From the NCBI GenBank assembly GCA_003260075.1, contig QLIY01000167.1, positions 99,616-163,615 of the forward strand: a DNA stretch of 64,000 nt, written 5' to 3'. Every line of letters begins with the position of its first letter. Positions within the stretch are counted from its first letter, which is position 1. The translations under genes and the position numbers were made by a program. This document shows positions 36,701 to 48,600 of this stretch, piece after piece. Source of the DNA: Phallusia mammillata (lineage: Eukaryota; Chordata; Ascidiacea; Phlebobranchia; Ascidiidae). Under the pieces are notes generated by a model that saw only the letters and a list, made by a program, of their open reading frames with translations, had not been told where the DNA came from and searched no databases.

Positions 36701-39700
36701 TGCAAATTTGAAACAAATATATAAATCAAAGAGTCCTAGTAAATTGATTCTGGGAATCATTCCCTGTTCTATTGCTATTTTTGCAACGATTTCTCTTTCA
36801 TTATATATCACAAGTTCGGGAAATGTTTATTTCCAGGTTAACTTCTATTGAGGAATGATCGTGTTTGTGAACAAACTATTAGCTTTTCATAATTTTAATC
36901 CCTTTTATTGCCCTTTATAGACACGGAAGGTGCTTTTTTACGTAATATATATATATGTTCTTTAACAAGATTGTCAACTAATCTGGAAATAAACATTTTC
37001 CAAACTTGTGATAAATAAACGAGTAATACAAACAAGACTAAAAAAGATAAAACAAACAAGCAAAACTCACCAAATGTAGGGAATGTATAACAGGCCAACA
37101 AAGCCGATTGTCCGCAAGAACCAACGCCAGTTCAATATAAAAAAGGCTAAAGGAGCGATCAACATACAACCGATGGAGTAACCGACAGAAATATAAACGT
37201 AAACCATACTTCGTTTCTTGGGTGCAACGACTTCAGTACCTAGAATTTAAACAGCGTCAAAACACTGTTCAAATACTAGTATTGGGGCTGGAGTAACCAT
37301 TAGATTAGCGGTTCTCAAACTGGGGTCGTGGTCCTTAAGGGGTCCGTGAAGCAATATTGCGGGTACCGCGAAAAGGTTGAAGTAATTTTATAAACTTATT
37401 TAGCGTTTGAAGATCGACTGTCTCCATTGCTAAGTAATAATCTTTAATGCGTGACAACTCACAAAAAAGAAATTGTCACAATCGTAATGTTTTTCTTGTG
37501 TGTGATGTACAAAACTGTTTTTGGATCATTGTTCTGCGCAGTTTCGCATAACTAGCTAAAATCCTGCAGTCAACTTTCGTTTTGCTAAAATACACATTCC
37601 AGCTAAAGGACCGCGAGCCCTCGATATAATGGCAAAGGGACCGTTTTAAAAAAAATGAAAAAGTTTGAGAACCACTGCATTAGATAAAATAGGCACGGCA
37701 TAACAGAAACTTTCATTTTTCATGTATGACGTCTTTTATAAATTTCTTTGTTAAAGTAAACAACAAATATTTTGGATTGTTAGTTTAGACAATTTTCTTA
37801 CCTAACAACACGGCTGCAACGTAATTAACAAGTCCACCACAGCCAGTTAGAAACATCATTGCCGAGTAGCTTGACATATTCGGAGAAAAACTAGTCACAA
37901 AAGTTGTCAAATATTGCCAAGCACTGAACACGAGAAACGTCGGTTTTCTGCCGAACCTATTAAATTAAACAATTTAAATTTAATTGATAAAGCGTGTGTT
38001 GGTAATTAGCTATATATGAATAATGGTGGAAGAATGATAGTGTTTTGTCAAAGAAAGATGTCATATATTAATTTCAGTAGATTGAATTCTTGATATTTAC
38101 AACTTAAACTGAAACCGTTCAACTTTTAACTCGATTCACTATTTATCAAGGCCTTTTCAGAAACAAAATAATAATAATAATAATAATGATAAACTAAGTC
38201 CTACTTGTCTGAGATCAAGCCGCCCATCACACCACCAACGAGTTTTCCAAACATGTACATTGAAACGGAAAACGGTTTCTGCCATTTGTTGTTGCATATC
38301 ATTCCAAACTAAAACAAAAAACAATGTTTAGACTTTAATTATAGTCTATTATGAAAGAGGAGCAAATAGGGTTTATAATTCATTCTTTCAGGCCATGGTG
38401 CGTTCAATTGTTTTACATTAAAGTGATCTACTGTTTCCACCTATCAGGCCACTGCAACTGGTAACAACGCATTGACTTTATGGGTAAGTATGGCTTGGTT
38501 ACAGCACTTCAGTTTGTTGAGAGTAACAGGCTAAAAAGCCTTAGCTCACCAAATCTTTTCGACACCCGAACTAGGCATAAGCCACAGAAGAACGTTTAGA
38601 AGTTATGTTGTACACTTGTTCTCAAATTTGGACAAGTTCGCTACATAATTTGAGTTCAAATCGTGTCTTGTCCCTATGTTTTTTCTATAATCGAGCATTT
38701 TTAAAAGGAACTAAGGAAAACATGGCGGTTTAACCTAATATCAGTGCACCCACTTCACCAAGCCAAAAAAAGCAAATATAACTGATAATAATCCGACCAG
38801 AAAAAGTGGCAGAAAACAAAAATAACAGCCAACGAGCTTTACCTCCGTAACAGCGCTTGTTTCGTTTCCCATGAATGTCCAATCGGTGCAAACCATATTC
38901 GTAGACATGTCTTCATGGTGTTGTTCGGTGTTATCTGCAAACACCAGGCTTGCAATACATATGTCTCGAAAACGTAATACTTTAGAAATGCTACAAATTA
39001 AGATCCGCAACTGCATGTCATCAAAAACAAGGTTAGATATGAACTAGTTAATCTGAACTTATACTGGCTAATACAGATGTTAATTCCAAAAAGCAATGAC
39101 TTCAGCAATTGATTACTAGATTCCAATGATTATTTCTTAATCATATCACACGCATTTCTTTGAAAAAACTTGACCAATAGTTTTCTTACTATATGCGTTG
39201 GTTTCGTTTACCAAGGTTAAACCAGTAATGTTGTCGAAGTTACAAGTGTTCATCAAGCGACTGTTGACTGAATTCGAATTGTTGTAGTCATTCTGGAACA
39301 AAACAATTCTGTTTGTGAGGTCATACACCAAATGTTTACGTGTGTAACCAGAAAGGTTATGTTTTTAGCGAGCTAAGCCCCGTTTACCACATCCTAACCG
39401 ACTGTATTACTATTTGATTGGTGTTGCTGGTATAGACGTTTGACAGGTCGCTAGTTTTGTCCACTGTAATGAATGACTGGCAGTGTGTTGTTTTGGCTGG
39501 CCCGTCCACGACAACCCAATAAAGATTACAACGGCGCCTAAACTCAAATGTTCTAAATCGATTTATAAAAACAAACGAGTGGCCATTTGTGAGCGTTTGT
39601 CCGTACACCTGGTGTGAGTAATTTGTTTTCATAATTTTAAGCCGTACAGATTTTGTAGAGAGCAAAAGGGCATTACATAACATACATAGAAGAAATAGTA

Positions 39701-40047
39701 AACATAAAGAGGTAAAAGTAACCCACAAGACTGATTTTACATGAACAAAAAACGTGCCAAAAAGACTATGCTATGAGAAGTGCTACACAACTGGACGATG
39801 TACATTGTACATCAAATCTAAATAATGCACAACTTACTGCTGGGCCGTAGTAGGTCCCGTTGATGACATTGCAGCGAAATTGTGGTGTATAATGAATAGC
39901 AAGAAATTGAAACGTTGTAAAAGAATTGGGAATTGTTGAAAGCAGCAACATTAGACATAGTCTTGATTGATATTTTCCGAACACATTGATTTCATCGTAT
40001 ACTTTGGTTCGACTTTTGTTGTCAGTATCACATTTCTCAACTTCCAT
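33727..40047 (-). CDS. SLC22-type organic ion transporter, copy A (11 exons)
   Basis: Exons in transcript order: 39838-40047, 39190-39292, 38843-38934, 38205-38308, 37802-37956, 37071-37239, 36219-36449, 35783-35997, 34942-35127, 34291-34429 and 33727-33796, giving about 557 residues, the usual SLC22 size. Family features: a first helix after FGKYQSRLC, a large extracellular loop with many N-glycosylation sites (NGTY, NITG, NETN), the MFS loop motif GGLISDKFGRKP, the helix with YVYISVGYSIGCMLIAPLAF, the ESP-x-WLL motif (here SPLW where C-E have SPRW), and GELFPTAVRN in the C-terminal half. The tail is basic. It should sit in the plasma membrane with 12 helices and move organic cations, anions or zwitterions; the substrate cannot be told. 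It is head-to-head with the other copies. Parts of exons 7, 8, 9 and 11 are repeated across C10 joins. Confidence 0.92.
34042..34111 (-). pseudogene. second copy of SLC22-A last exon (allelic duplicate)
   Basis: It has the same 70-bp coding end, stop codon and acceptor as 33727-33796, and lies after the C run at 34004-34014. A few bases differ. Probably the other haplotype. Confidence 0.7.
34508..34866. mobile_element. non-autonomous hAT element, family 1, full-length reference copy
   Basis: 359 bp. Terminal repeats CAAAGTTGTAAACGGGCCTG and CAGAGTTATAAGTCGGGTCG (right end, reversed). A perfect 8-bp target duplication ATTTGACT lies at 34500-34507 and 34867-34874. Lies in intron 9 of SLC22 copy A. 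No open frame for a transposase. Confidence 0.88.
35141..35241 (-). pseudogene. partial second copy of SLC22-A exon 9 (allelic duplicate)
   Basis: It repeats the first 101 coding bases of exon 9 (SIAALQVAVVIVGRLFITTS) after the run of 10 C at 35131-35140. The complete exon is 34942-35127. Confidence 0.72.
35645..35714. other. single N between two copies of a 34-base sequence
   Basis: N at 35680. The 34 bases before it (GGTCGTGATATACAAGCTTG...) are repeated right after it with one or two changes. Same pattern as the C10 joins. Confidence 0.85.
36026..36102. mobile_element. pogo/Tigger-like MITE fragment in SLC22-A intron 7
   Basis: CAGTAGACCGCGGTTAATCC followed by TTGTCCGGATTAGGCGAAG. An alternative, shorter version lies at about 36172-36212 after the join. 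Confidence 0.55.
36088..36148 (-). pseudogene. exon 7/exon 8 edge fragments of SLC22-A around a C-run join
   Basis: Just before the C run (36103-36114) lies the donor end of exon 7 (rc of CCAGGACAAGC). Just after it lies the acceptor end of exon 8 (rc of GACCCGCTGCAAGTAAAC). Complete versions of both exons lie outside, so these are overlapping contig ends. Confidence 0.65.
37306..37677. mobile_element. hAT-Charlie-like MITE in SLC22-A intron 5
   Basis: 372 bp. Ends TAGCGGTTCTCAAACTGGGG and AAGTTTGAGAACCACTG, with a perfect 8-bp target duplication CATTAGAT at 37298-37305 and 37678-37685. Confidence 0.86.
38167..38190. repeat. (AAT)n microsatellite
   Basis: About seven AAT/ATA units just downstream of SLC22-A exon 4. 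Confidence 0.8.
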
Positions 40048-40506
40048 TTTGCTAAACGCTTGAAAAATCTAATATTAACCATATGTGTTAATATGTGCAA
40101 GTGAAGTTACGCATTGCTGACTATTTAATCAGTTTGTCTGTTTCGTACAGAAACTGTTCAAACCCTGAATGGTTGACATTTTGTATGTAAAAGCAGGCTT
40201 TGCAAAATTTATTCTAATTAAAAATATTGTAAAATAAGCTGAATTGTAACAGAATTAACCTAAAACTCATGTATAATCAGGGTTTTTGTACACTTGCTAA
40301 ACGTTTCTGCGAAAGCCACCCCCCCCCCCAATTAGTCAATATCAGTTTTAACATTAAAGACACCAAAAATTGTGTTGTTTGATTATAATCAAAGTTTTTG
40401 TACACTTGCTAAACGTTTCTGCGAAAGCCATAAAAAATTAAACTACTTGACCATAACTGGCTATCTGTCAAGCGGAGGATGTCTTTTTTGTCAGGCCATT
40501 TTCATC

Positions 40507-40601
40507 AGAACTTATAAAGCGACAGGAAAAAAAGCTTTACGAACCTGCTGTTTACTATAAAGCAGGTTCGCAAAACTTTTTCCTGGCGCATTATAAGTTC
40601 T
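40507..40601. repeat. foldback (near-palindromic) element
   Basis: Left arm 40507-40549 and right arm 40561-40601 are inverted copies of about 41-43 bases (AGAACTTATAA...GAACCTGCT and its complement) with a few mismatches, separated by an 11-base loop. The RNA or single strand would form a long hairpin. Confidence 0.75.
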
Positions 40602-42223
40602 CGTTTTGCACTGAGCATAAATAAGAAGTCTGTAGTAGCTGGACACCTACATCTACTTGGTCTGTAATACTAAATACTGTACCCTTTTTTCTCCTCGTTT
40701 AAAGTCAAATATTTCGCAAAGACGTTTTATTTTGTAGATAAGCGTATAAGTGAGCTAACTAAGACCTAAGTACCCTGTTTTGTAATGTGTAACCACTGCC
40801 CGACGTCATAGTACATCGCGATAAATGAATGATTCAAAGTATTAAATGCGCAAACTTAATAAATCAAGGTTGTCGTCCGTCCAATATAATGTCTAGTTTT
40901 TGATTGGTTTCCCTACGCTACATTTTGGTAAGTACTCGAGCAATGCTCAAGCAAATAGGTATAAAATTTAAAAGGCTTGAGAAACACTGCACTATGTACA
41001 ATACACCAACAGCACTTGTCGTGATATTCACAAGTGGGTCGGGAAGACAGTCGAACACATGCTCTGGCAGGTTGAAACTTGTTATACAGTGCAAAAATTT
41101 ATATTTCAGGTTTGACAAATCTGTCAAACGAAGATAAAAGTGAAAAACTCTCTGTGATAGCACCATTTTGAATTAAATCATTAACTTCATTCGCATTCAT
41201 GTAAACATTAATTACATCTGCAATGCATACATTTTTCTGGGACGTCATCGTGTTCTTTAAGTAGTATTCACGTACGATTTAAGACCACTTACAAAATTAG
41301 TATTCGGTAATTAGGTCGTAACAATTTGGCAAAATTTGTCTAAATGTGAGTCGGCCGTGAGATATGGTGATAGTAGCTTAGTGGAGTATCGTGTATTGAA
41401 GTTCTACTCCTACACAAATTGGCAAACCCGACGTCATCTTGACTCTGTACTCAACTACGAAGCACTGAGCTGACCACCTACACTTCCTTGACAGTGTGTT
41501 TAATTCACCCATTAGTCAACCGTCTGCAATCAAGGTGGTTTACCCGGACATGTCTGTCAGTCAACATACCGAGGGCGATACCGACTCGTTGATACCTAAC
41601 GGGGGAACAAACGAAAAGCTGCAATACCTTGTGATACTTTAACTAACCAAGCATTATAGCGACGTGATATGAAGTACAAAAATCCCCACGACAAAGAAGA
41701 GCAAAAAACGAAGACGACAAAACGAAATAAACCACAACGTCGATGACGATGTTTGTTAAAAACACTATAGGTTAAGTCTGCTTTTTGATGCATGTTTTAT
41801 TACCAAGCTACGTCTAACTCTGTGTCATTTTAGAAAACTCCAATGACTACGTAAATTTTGTTATGCGACTTTCCTTATCAGGACCTACCATATACTTGAC
41901 ATGGCAATGTGATTCCGAAACGATAAACGAATTTTATTCAGCAAAAGAAAAGGAAAAATGCAGGAGAATGCTTCGTATCAGCAGTATTTTGGTGTTTCAG
42001 CTAAATGCAGAACGCGCACTGTTTATACAAAGCACCATGTCGCGCCAGCGTTCACTGAACGCCCATGCCAACTTATTTTGAGCACATTTCACTGCGAGCA
42101 CGCTCTCGTAGGCAGCACTGCTATCAGTTGCCTGGCATTACTTTGCCAGTCAACTCACTTGTGCATTTACATTTTGCCCGCACCAAACCGTGGACCTTAG
42201 ACAACCCTGCCAAGAACTATAGC

Positions 42224-42665
42224 CAGGGTTGCCATACCGTCCTTATTTCTAAGATTTGTCCTTATTTTGAAGGGCTATGTCTTAGAAAAGTTCATCGTCC
42301 CTATTTCTAAGAAACCCCCCCCCCTGATTCAAAGTATTAAATGCGCAAACTTAATAAATCAAGGTTGTCGTCTGTCCAATATAATGTCTTGTTTATGGTT
42401 TCCCTACGCTACATTTTTGGTAAGTACTCGAGCAATGCTCAAGCAAATAGGTATAAAATTTAAAAGGCTTGAGAAACACTGCACTATGTACAATACACCA
42501 ACAGCACTTGTCGTGATATTCACAAGTGGGTCGGGAAGACAGTCGAANATATGTCATGGCTCGTATAAATGCAAAGATTTGTTCACAAACGCTTGCTTTG
42601 TTTCGTATGAAAATTTGATTTTTTCGGTTGTCCTTATTTTTGGTTTCAAGTCGATGGCAACCCTG
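42224..42665. mobile_element. hAT element with CAGGGTTGCCAT ends
   Basis: Left end CAGGGTTGCCATACCGTCC, right end GTCGATGGCAACCCTG, with a perfect 8-bp target duplication ACTATAGC on both sides. A misplaced 223-bp contig (42325-42547) is inserted by the assembly, so the true element is shorter. Confidence 0.8.
42325..42548. other. misplaced 223-bp contig between a C10 run and an N
   Basis: This stretch is a near-identical copy of about 40834-41055. It is bounded on the left by ten C (42315-42324) and on the right by an N (42548), and it sits in the middle of a hAT element whose two ends match each other. It is therefore foreign to its location and is most easily explained as a scaffolding error. 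Confidence 0.75.
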
Positions 42666-43042
42666 ACTATAGCTCTTACACATTCGAATTTCTAGCACAC
42701 GCCAGATGTCAAAACCAATTTCATTTGCATACACCTCTACCTGCAAGCCATCACACGAAAGACTGGCCCTCCGGCACTTTTCGGCGGGTGGCCTATGTGG
42801 TGTATCGTGTATTGCAGTATACAAATAAGCGTAAATATCATACGAGTGACTTTATCACGTGCATCTGTACAGTTATGTTATCGTCACCTTTTCCACTATA
42901 TATATTAACGTGTGTTGTAACGCTCTAACAATATCAAAGACGCTACTAGCTAACTCAATAAACTAACTTAAACGTTGAACGCCGTCATCTTTACTGGACA
43001 CACCTCAGACAAGAAGTAGCTCAGATAGCCAAGGACTTAGAG

Positions 43043-43197
43043 CAGACCTGGGCATTTTACGGCCCACGGGCCACATCCGGCCCTTTGGCTGATCCTGTCT
43101 GGCCCGCGTGAGGTTTAATTAAAACATCAATCCAATATAGGTCTATTTATGCTATGCATGAAATACGGCAATTTTGCTGTTATTTTAAAAATCCATA

Positions 43198-43282
<85 letters not shown>

Positions 43283-43486
43283 ACAGCTACGTGTGATGCT
43301 GGTCAAAATCGTCATAAAACACAAGTTGTTTAACCTGTTTATTTTTTATGCAAACTATAAATATTGGCATTACAACGCTCAAATGTAGGCTAGAATAAAG
43401 TTTAACCAAATTATCGTTGGTTTGGCCCTCGGACATAAGTCAGGTTTCTTATGTGGCCCCTTTTAAAAATTAATTGCCCAGCCCTG
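43043..43486. mobile_element. hAT element with CAGACCTGGGCA ends
   Basis: Left end CAGACCTGGGCATTTTACGG, right end TTAATTGCCCAGCCCTG, with a perfect 8-bp target duplication ACTTAGAG at 43035-43042 and 43487-43494. It contains the 81-base C run. Confidence 0.85.
43202..43282. repeat. long poly-C run, 81 bases
   Basis: Lies inside the hAT element at 43043-43486. No duplicated flank. Confidence 0.8.
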
Positions 43487-43910
43487 ACTTAGAGTGTAAA
43501 ACATCTACAGCGAAAGATACTTCTCTAGTAATAAGTACGACTTCAACTCGACCAACTCCTACAGCTCTGACATTTCACATTCTCGTGTTGTTGAGGGTAG
43601 CAGCTGTTGGAAATGAAAATGAATTGCTATCGGAAACGAGTCGGCTTGATGGAGTGGTTTGCTGGTGAATTTCCAATTTGCATGTTTGTTGTTCGATAAT
43701 AACCATGGGATTATTCGTAAAGCTATAGTCTAAAGCAGTATTAGAATACGTCTATAATGCTTAATGAAATTCAGTTTATCATGTGCAGTGGTCTAAGACC
43801 ACCATCAAATGAAAAAATAAACAAATGTCAAATACAGTGGCAATGTCAAATTTTAATTTAAGAGTGCGTGTTTGATCCAAAACAATATGTTTTTATAGGC
43901 GTTTAGCAAA

Positions 43911-44810
43911 ATGGAAAATGAAAAACCTGACGGGGAAAGCAAAAGAAAAACAAAATGTACGACGAATTGAATGTATTTGGGAAATATCAATCAAGATTAT
44001 GTATTTTGTTGGTGCTTTCAACAATTCCCAACGCCTTTTCGTCGTTTCAATATCTTGCTATTCTACATACTTCCCAGTTTCACTGCATTGCCATAAAGGG
44101 GACCTGCAACAAACACAATGGACAATAATAGACAATGGGTTTAAACAAGGCGTTTTGAGGCTGTTGGGCATAAGGTCAGGTCCAGCAACTAAATTCCGAC
44201 AACTACATCACCACATAAATTCATTTGAAAAAAAATACTGAAACAGGGTGTGAAGTCAGGCCCGACTCAAGCCTGTTTTGTGTTTTGAAGAAACCTAAGC
44301 CCGAACCCGGCCCGAAAAACCAAGCCCGGTGGCATATGTGCACCCTTTCTTATTTATGCAGGTACGTCAGGAGTTATCCTCTTCTTATTCGTTTTTTATG
44401 TTGTGTACATTAGTCGTATATTGCAGCCATAAACTGAAGAATACGATATTTTAACTTAGAAACATATGTCCTTCATAAAAACCGCATGGACCCATTGCAT
44501 GAGATTACCCAGCACATATTTCGCCTAATTGTGGTGTCATTGATAAGATGTACGGCACATTTGGTTGTATGGGAATTTTTCGGTCATTGTTGATTTATTA
44601 ACAAATTCAAAATGCTTTGTTGTAAACTTACCACAATATATTTTCAGTTTCACGGGATTGTTGAATGTAAAAAAAAAGTGACGAAGATTATTTACTCCCA
44701 AAGTTTGATCAGGTTGTGTGGTACCCTAGTGTTTCCCAAACTTTGCTACGTGTATTACCAGTGGTATGTGAAATCTTTCCAGATGGTACATATGTGGTAC
44801 ACTAAGTGAC
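43911..44810 (+). pseudogene. SLC22-type transporter copy B, rearranged pseudogene
   Basis: ATG at 43911 starts a copy of exon 1 (FGKYQSRLCILLVLSTIPNA after correct alignment). Compared with copy C, one base is missing around 43957, shifting the frame. Near the end of exon 1 (about 44104) the gene runs straight into an internal piece of the GGGTTCGGGC-type hAT element (to about 44335). It resumes at the end of exon 9 (the APFLIYAG-type end and GTACG donor near 44350-44366), so exons 2-8 are gone. Downstream sequence (44367-44810) matches the 3' flank of copy C (51120-51180 and 52290-52450), and the upstream part of 43600-43900 matches the 5' flank of C near 45200. This is a tandem duplicate that lost its middle. 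It cannot make a transporter. Confidence 0.8.
44104..44335. mobile_element. hAT family 1 internal fragment inside pseudogene B
   Basis: Matches the inner and right part of the 34508-34866 element (CAACAAACACAAT ... GCCCGAACCCGGCCCGAA) but lacks both ends. It lies at the deletion junction of SLC22 copy B. Confidence 0.7.
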
Positions 44811-45674
44811 TTGGATGTATGTTTTACGCGAACGCTGTACGAAGCCTCCAAGTGGTAGTGAAGAGAAAATGTTTAAGGGACATTTAAAATGAATCCGTTT
44901 GGTGGTTAATCAGCCTTCTTGCAAAGGCGCATTTGCTGTGTTTTCAGGTCAGGTGGAGGATAAACATAGTTGACTTACATGTTTGTTTGCTTTGCATCGA
45001 AAAATTAAAAAAAATAGTCGTACCGTGGAAACTGCCGCTCACACGATATGTATCATATAGGCAAAGATAGTCGGCCCGATTGCTGGCAGCTTGACCAACT
45101 GGACCAAAATGTGAATATGCCACTCTATTCAGCTTCAGTTGATGTATAAATGATAGTTTTTATACTCCGGTATTTATAAATTCGATCGTTTTGCAAAATG
45201 GAAATGAATTGCAATAGGAAACGAATTTCCGATCCGTCGTAATTAAAGAGTTAGCTTTCCTGCCTTTCCAATTTTCCTGTTTATTATTCGATAAGAATCA
45301 TCAGATATTTTGTACAGCTTCAGTTTAACAGTTGGATTGGAATGTGAGGGTTCTATACTGTTTTGACGAAATTCAGTCATATGTCAATCATTTGTATTGT
45401 AACTTATAACACCTTTTAATGAGAATGAAATACCACTTTGCTAAAACCCGAAAAAATGCAGGGTTACTTTACGAATAGATGTAGTTGAAGGGATATACTT
45501 CTGTTAACAGCTATAACTTACTTTGGTGAAGTTAAAACGCTTGTCTACTATATGTAGCGGTCCAAGACAGCCAATGAATTTAAACAGGCAGAAATTGTTC
45601 TGCTCTTATTTGAGTGGTAAAGCACGATTTTCTTTTTGACGTTAAACAGCATGTTGTTTTGAGCGGTTAGCAAA

Positions 45675-48600
45675 ATGGAAATTAAAAAACTCGACGATCA
45701 AAGCAAAAGAAAAACAAAGGTGTACGACGAATTGAATGTATTTGGAAAATATCAGTCAAGATTATGTATTTTGTTGCTGCTTTCAACAATTCCCAATGCT
45801 TTTACGACGTTTCAATTTTTTGCCATTGTACATACACCCGAATTTCACTGCATTGCCGTAAATGGGACCTACTATTCTCCACCAGTAAGTATATACAAAG
45901 TTATCAGGCATTTGAGTGAGGCGTCCACCAGTTTTTGACCGCTTGTATTTATTTAATTGGATCCATTAACCCCCAAAACAGCTAAAGGTCATAAATGGTG
46001 GGCGTGAATTTTCCGGGTGACTTTAGACCGGTAGTTTTCAACCTTTTTCAAACCGCGACCCTTTTTGGCAACCAAATGTAACTTGCGATCCCTTCAACCA
46101 AATTTCATGCTTTGTTCATAATCACCAGAACAAACTGTGAGCAAAGGGAATAGGTCTAAGCTTGCTTGTCCGTTCGGTTTTCATACTCAAGGTATCCTAT
46201 TACAACACAGACTACGCGTTGCTTCGGCAATTGCATTGAATTATCTTTTGTATGGTGACAGAATAAAGCATTTGTTTTGTACATAGTAATGGTCATAATA
46301 AAGTTACATACGACCCCACGGGTGGAAACCACTGCCTTAGATTAGCAGCAGTGCACCGAAAGCTGGTTGCATCTCATGATCATGATCTTGTAAACGGGAT
46401 TGAATTGTTTCAGAATAACTTCGGCAATTCTAGTCTGGTTGACAGTCGCTTGATGAACACTTGTACATTTGAGAACATTACTGATTTAACCTTGAAAAAT
46501 GGAACCAAACCGAACGGTAGGAAAACTTTGAATGTTTAGTTGTAACTGTATTCCTTAAATTAGTTCTAAATGCATGTTGGGCTTAACAGAAAGCAAAAAT
46601 TACAACTGCTGAAAAAGTTTAGGCAAAAAACTCATACAATCGAAAAGTAACTTTTGTGAAAGTTTTTCTGCCAACTGAAACTTCGGTGCATTACAAACAA
46701 CCAGATCAATTTCATGTTACTATTTTCTTGAAAAACTAAACTTACAAACTTTGTCAACGTAACTGCACCTATAACTGGGTAACGATTGTTAGATACCCAC
46801 TGCCTATAAGGTTTTGTCAAATACAACGTTTTGTTCCAGCGAACATGACTAATCAACATCAAAATAGAATTCCGCAGATGATTTGCACGGATTGGAAATA
46901 CGAGGGAAAGGAGGTCAGCGCAGTAACCGAGGTAAAACTTCAGTATTTCTAACAAATAAAATAAGAAGCATTTTTGAAAGAAAAATGAGTTTTTTTGGGG
47001 GGAGGGGAACCTTTGAAATAGTGATTTAAACTCTACTGCACTTATTTAAAAACTAAAGAGAAAATAAATTTAAAAATTATACAGATGTTTATAAAAGTGA
47101 CGTTTGATATTGAAGTGTTTTCGACACAAAATATCAACCTCTTTACACAGAGTATCTAACTTTAACGTATGTGGAAATATAATCTAATTTATAAGACGCA
47201 ATCGTTGCTTTTGCCGTAGTTCGGAATGATATGCAGCCATGGATGGCAGAAACCGTTTTCCGTTTCAATGTTCATGTTTGGGAAACTCGTTGGAGGTCTC
47301 ATTGGCGGATTTATCTCAGACAAGTAACTTTATTTAAAACAGGGTGTAGCAAAAGTATTTCAAGTTGCATTAAATATGATAAGTTAAAACTTAATTTATA
47401 AATGTCGAAATGACAGCACGAGGCACAGTTCGCAAGGCCCATTAGAGGCGCAATTCCGAATATGCCGGTCACCAAACACTAACTACCATAAGGCGAGCAG
47501 GACTTGGCCGAATGGTCCGGCGCGCCTGACCCACATACAGACATAAAAAAAACCTATAAGGCACTCCCGGAGACGAATCCCGATTAGGTTTTTTATGTCT
47601 GTATATGGGTCAGGCGTGCTAAAAAAAACTTTGAAAAAAAGCTACAGTCGTAGGCATAAAAAAATGGTGTGGCGTACTGTGATGTGAAAATAAGTGTGCC
47701 GTGATGGCTGGTCTGCAAAGACGCTTCAAGGCAGATCTTATTTATAGATTTATGCACATCTTTATTTGCAATGTGAGGTTCACATTTTTCAGGTTTTCAC
47801 TCAAACACTTTTCTCAACCTGCTACTTATGCATAACTTACCGACATTTACTTCATTAATAAAATTATTGCTTTGATATAGATTCGGAAGAAAGCCTACAT
47901 TTCTGATATTTAGCGCTTGGCAATACCTGGCAACTTTGGCTTCCAGTTTTTCACACAACGTACCAAGCTTCGCGGCGATGATGTTTCTGTCTGGATGCGG
48001 CGGACTTGTTAACTTCGTCGCAGCTGTATTGTTAGGTAAAAACCGCACAACATGAAGGGTGAAGCTGTTAGCATGGGAACTCATACCACAAAAAGCCCCT
48101 TAGTTTTTTTCACGGGTTTGAACCCAGAAAGCTCTGGGGACGAATCCCGATGAGCTTTTATATCTGTAGTATTGGCCAGGCGGGCAGGACCATTAGGCCA
48201 AGCTCGGAATGAAGCAATCTTTGTGTTAGTCCTATCAACGAATTTATGCAAAAAAGAGACAATTACCTTTTCATAAAAATCTTGAAAGCGTATTGCGACA
48301 AAAGGGAAACAATTTTAATCCTTTACCACGTGGTCCAAGTGACAAAATCCAAACCTGTACGTAGTCGGCATGCAGTAAAACAAAAACATGGATAGAGCAA
48401 AACAAAAGACGAAATTTTGTGAAAATATCAGATTGGAATGGAGCTATCTTATAAATTGATTACCATTTATACCAGCCCATCGTAGAAAATACATTAGCCT
48501 ATTAAAATGAGCGGGTTTTATAGTAGGGCAGCGTGTTTAGACATCTCTCATTTAATAATTGCATGGCATAAAAAGTACGGTAAGGTGGTACGATACGCTC

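Larger units (their letters stand above)
40048..43910. other. divergent intergenic region between SLC22-A and pseudogene B
   Basis: Holds a duplicated 45-base piece (40274-40318 / 40388-40432), the foldback element, two hAT elements, the misplaced contig and the 81-base C run. Short open frames here (for example 41863-42200 and 42393-42824) show no recognisable protein. It should include the promoters of A and of the B-E side. Confidence 0.6.

Noticed and set aside
41863..42310. Overlapping plus-strand frames near 42 kb
   Set aside because: Three frames are open at once, no splice sites or family resemblance, and repeats lie on both sides.
42393..42824. Minus-strand 143-codon frame (CDGLQVEVYANEIGFDIW)
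   Set aside because: It runs through an N, the misplaced contig and a hAT end, so most of it is not contiguous DNA. The part at 42680-42824 alone is too short to support.
43127..43388. Poly-glycine and poly-proline frames over the C run at 43.2 kb
   Set aside because: Translation of a homopolymer inside a hAT element.
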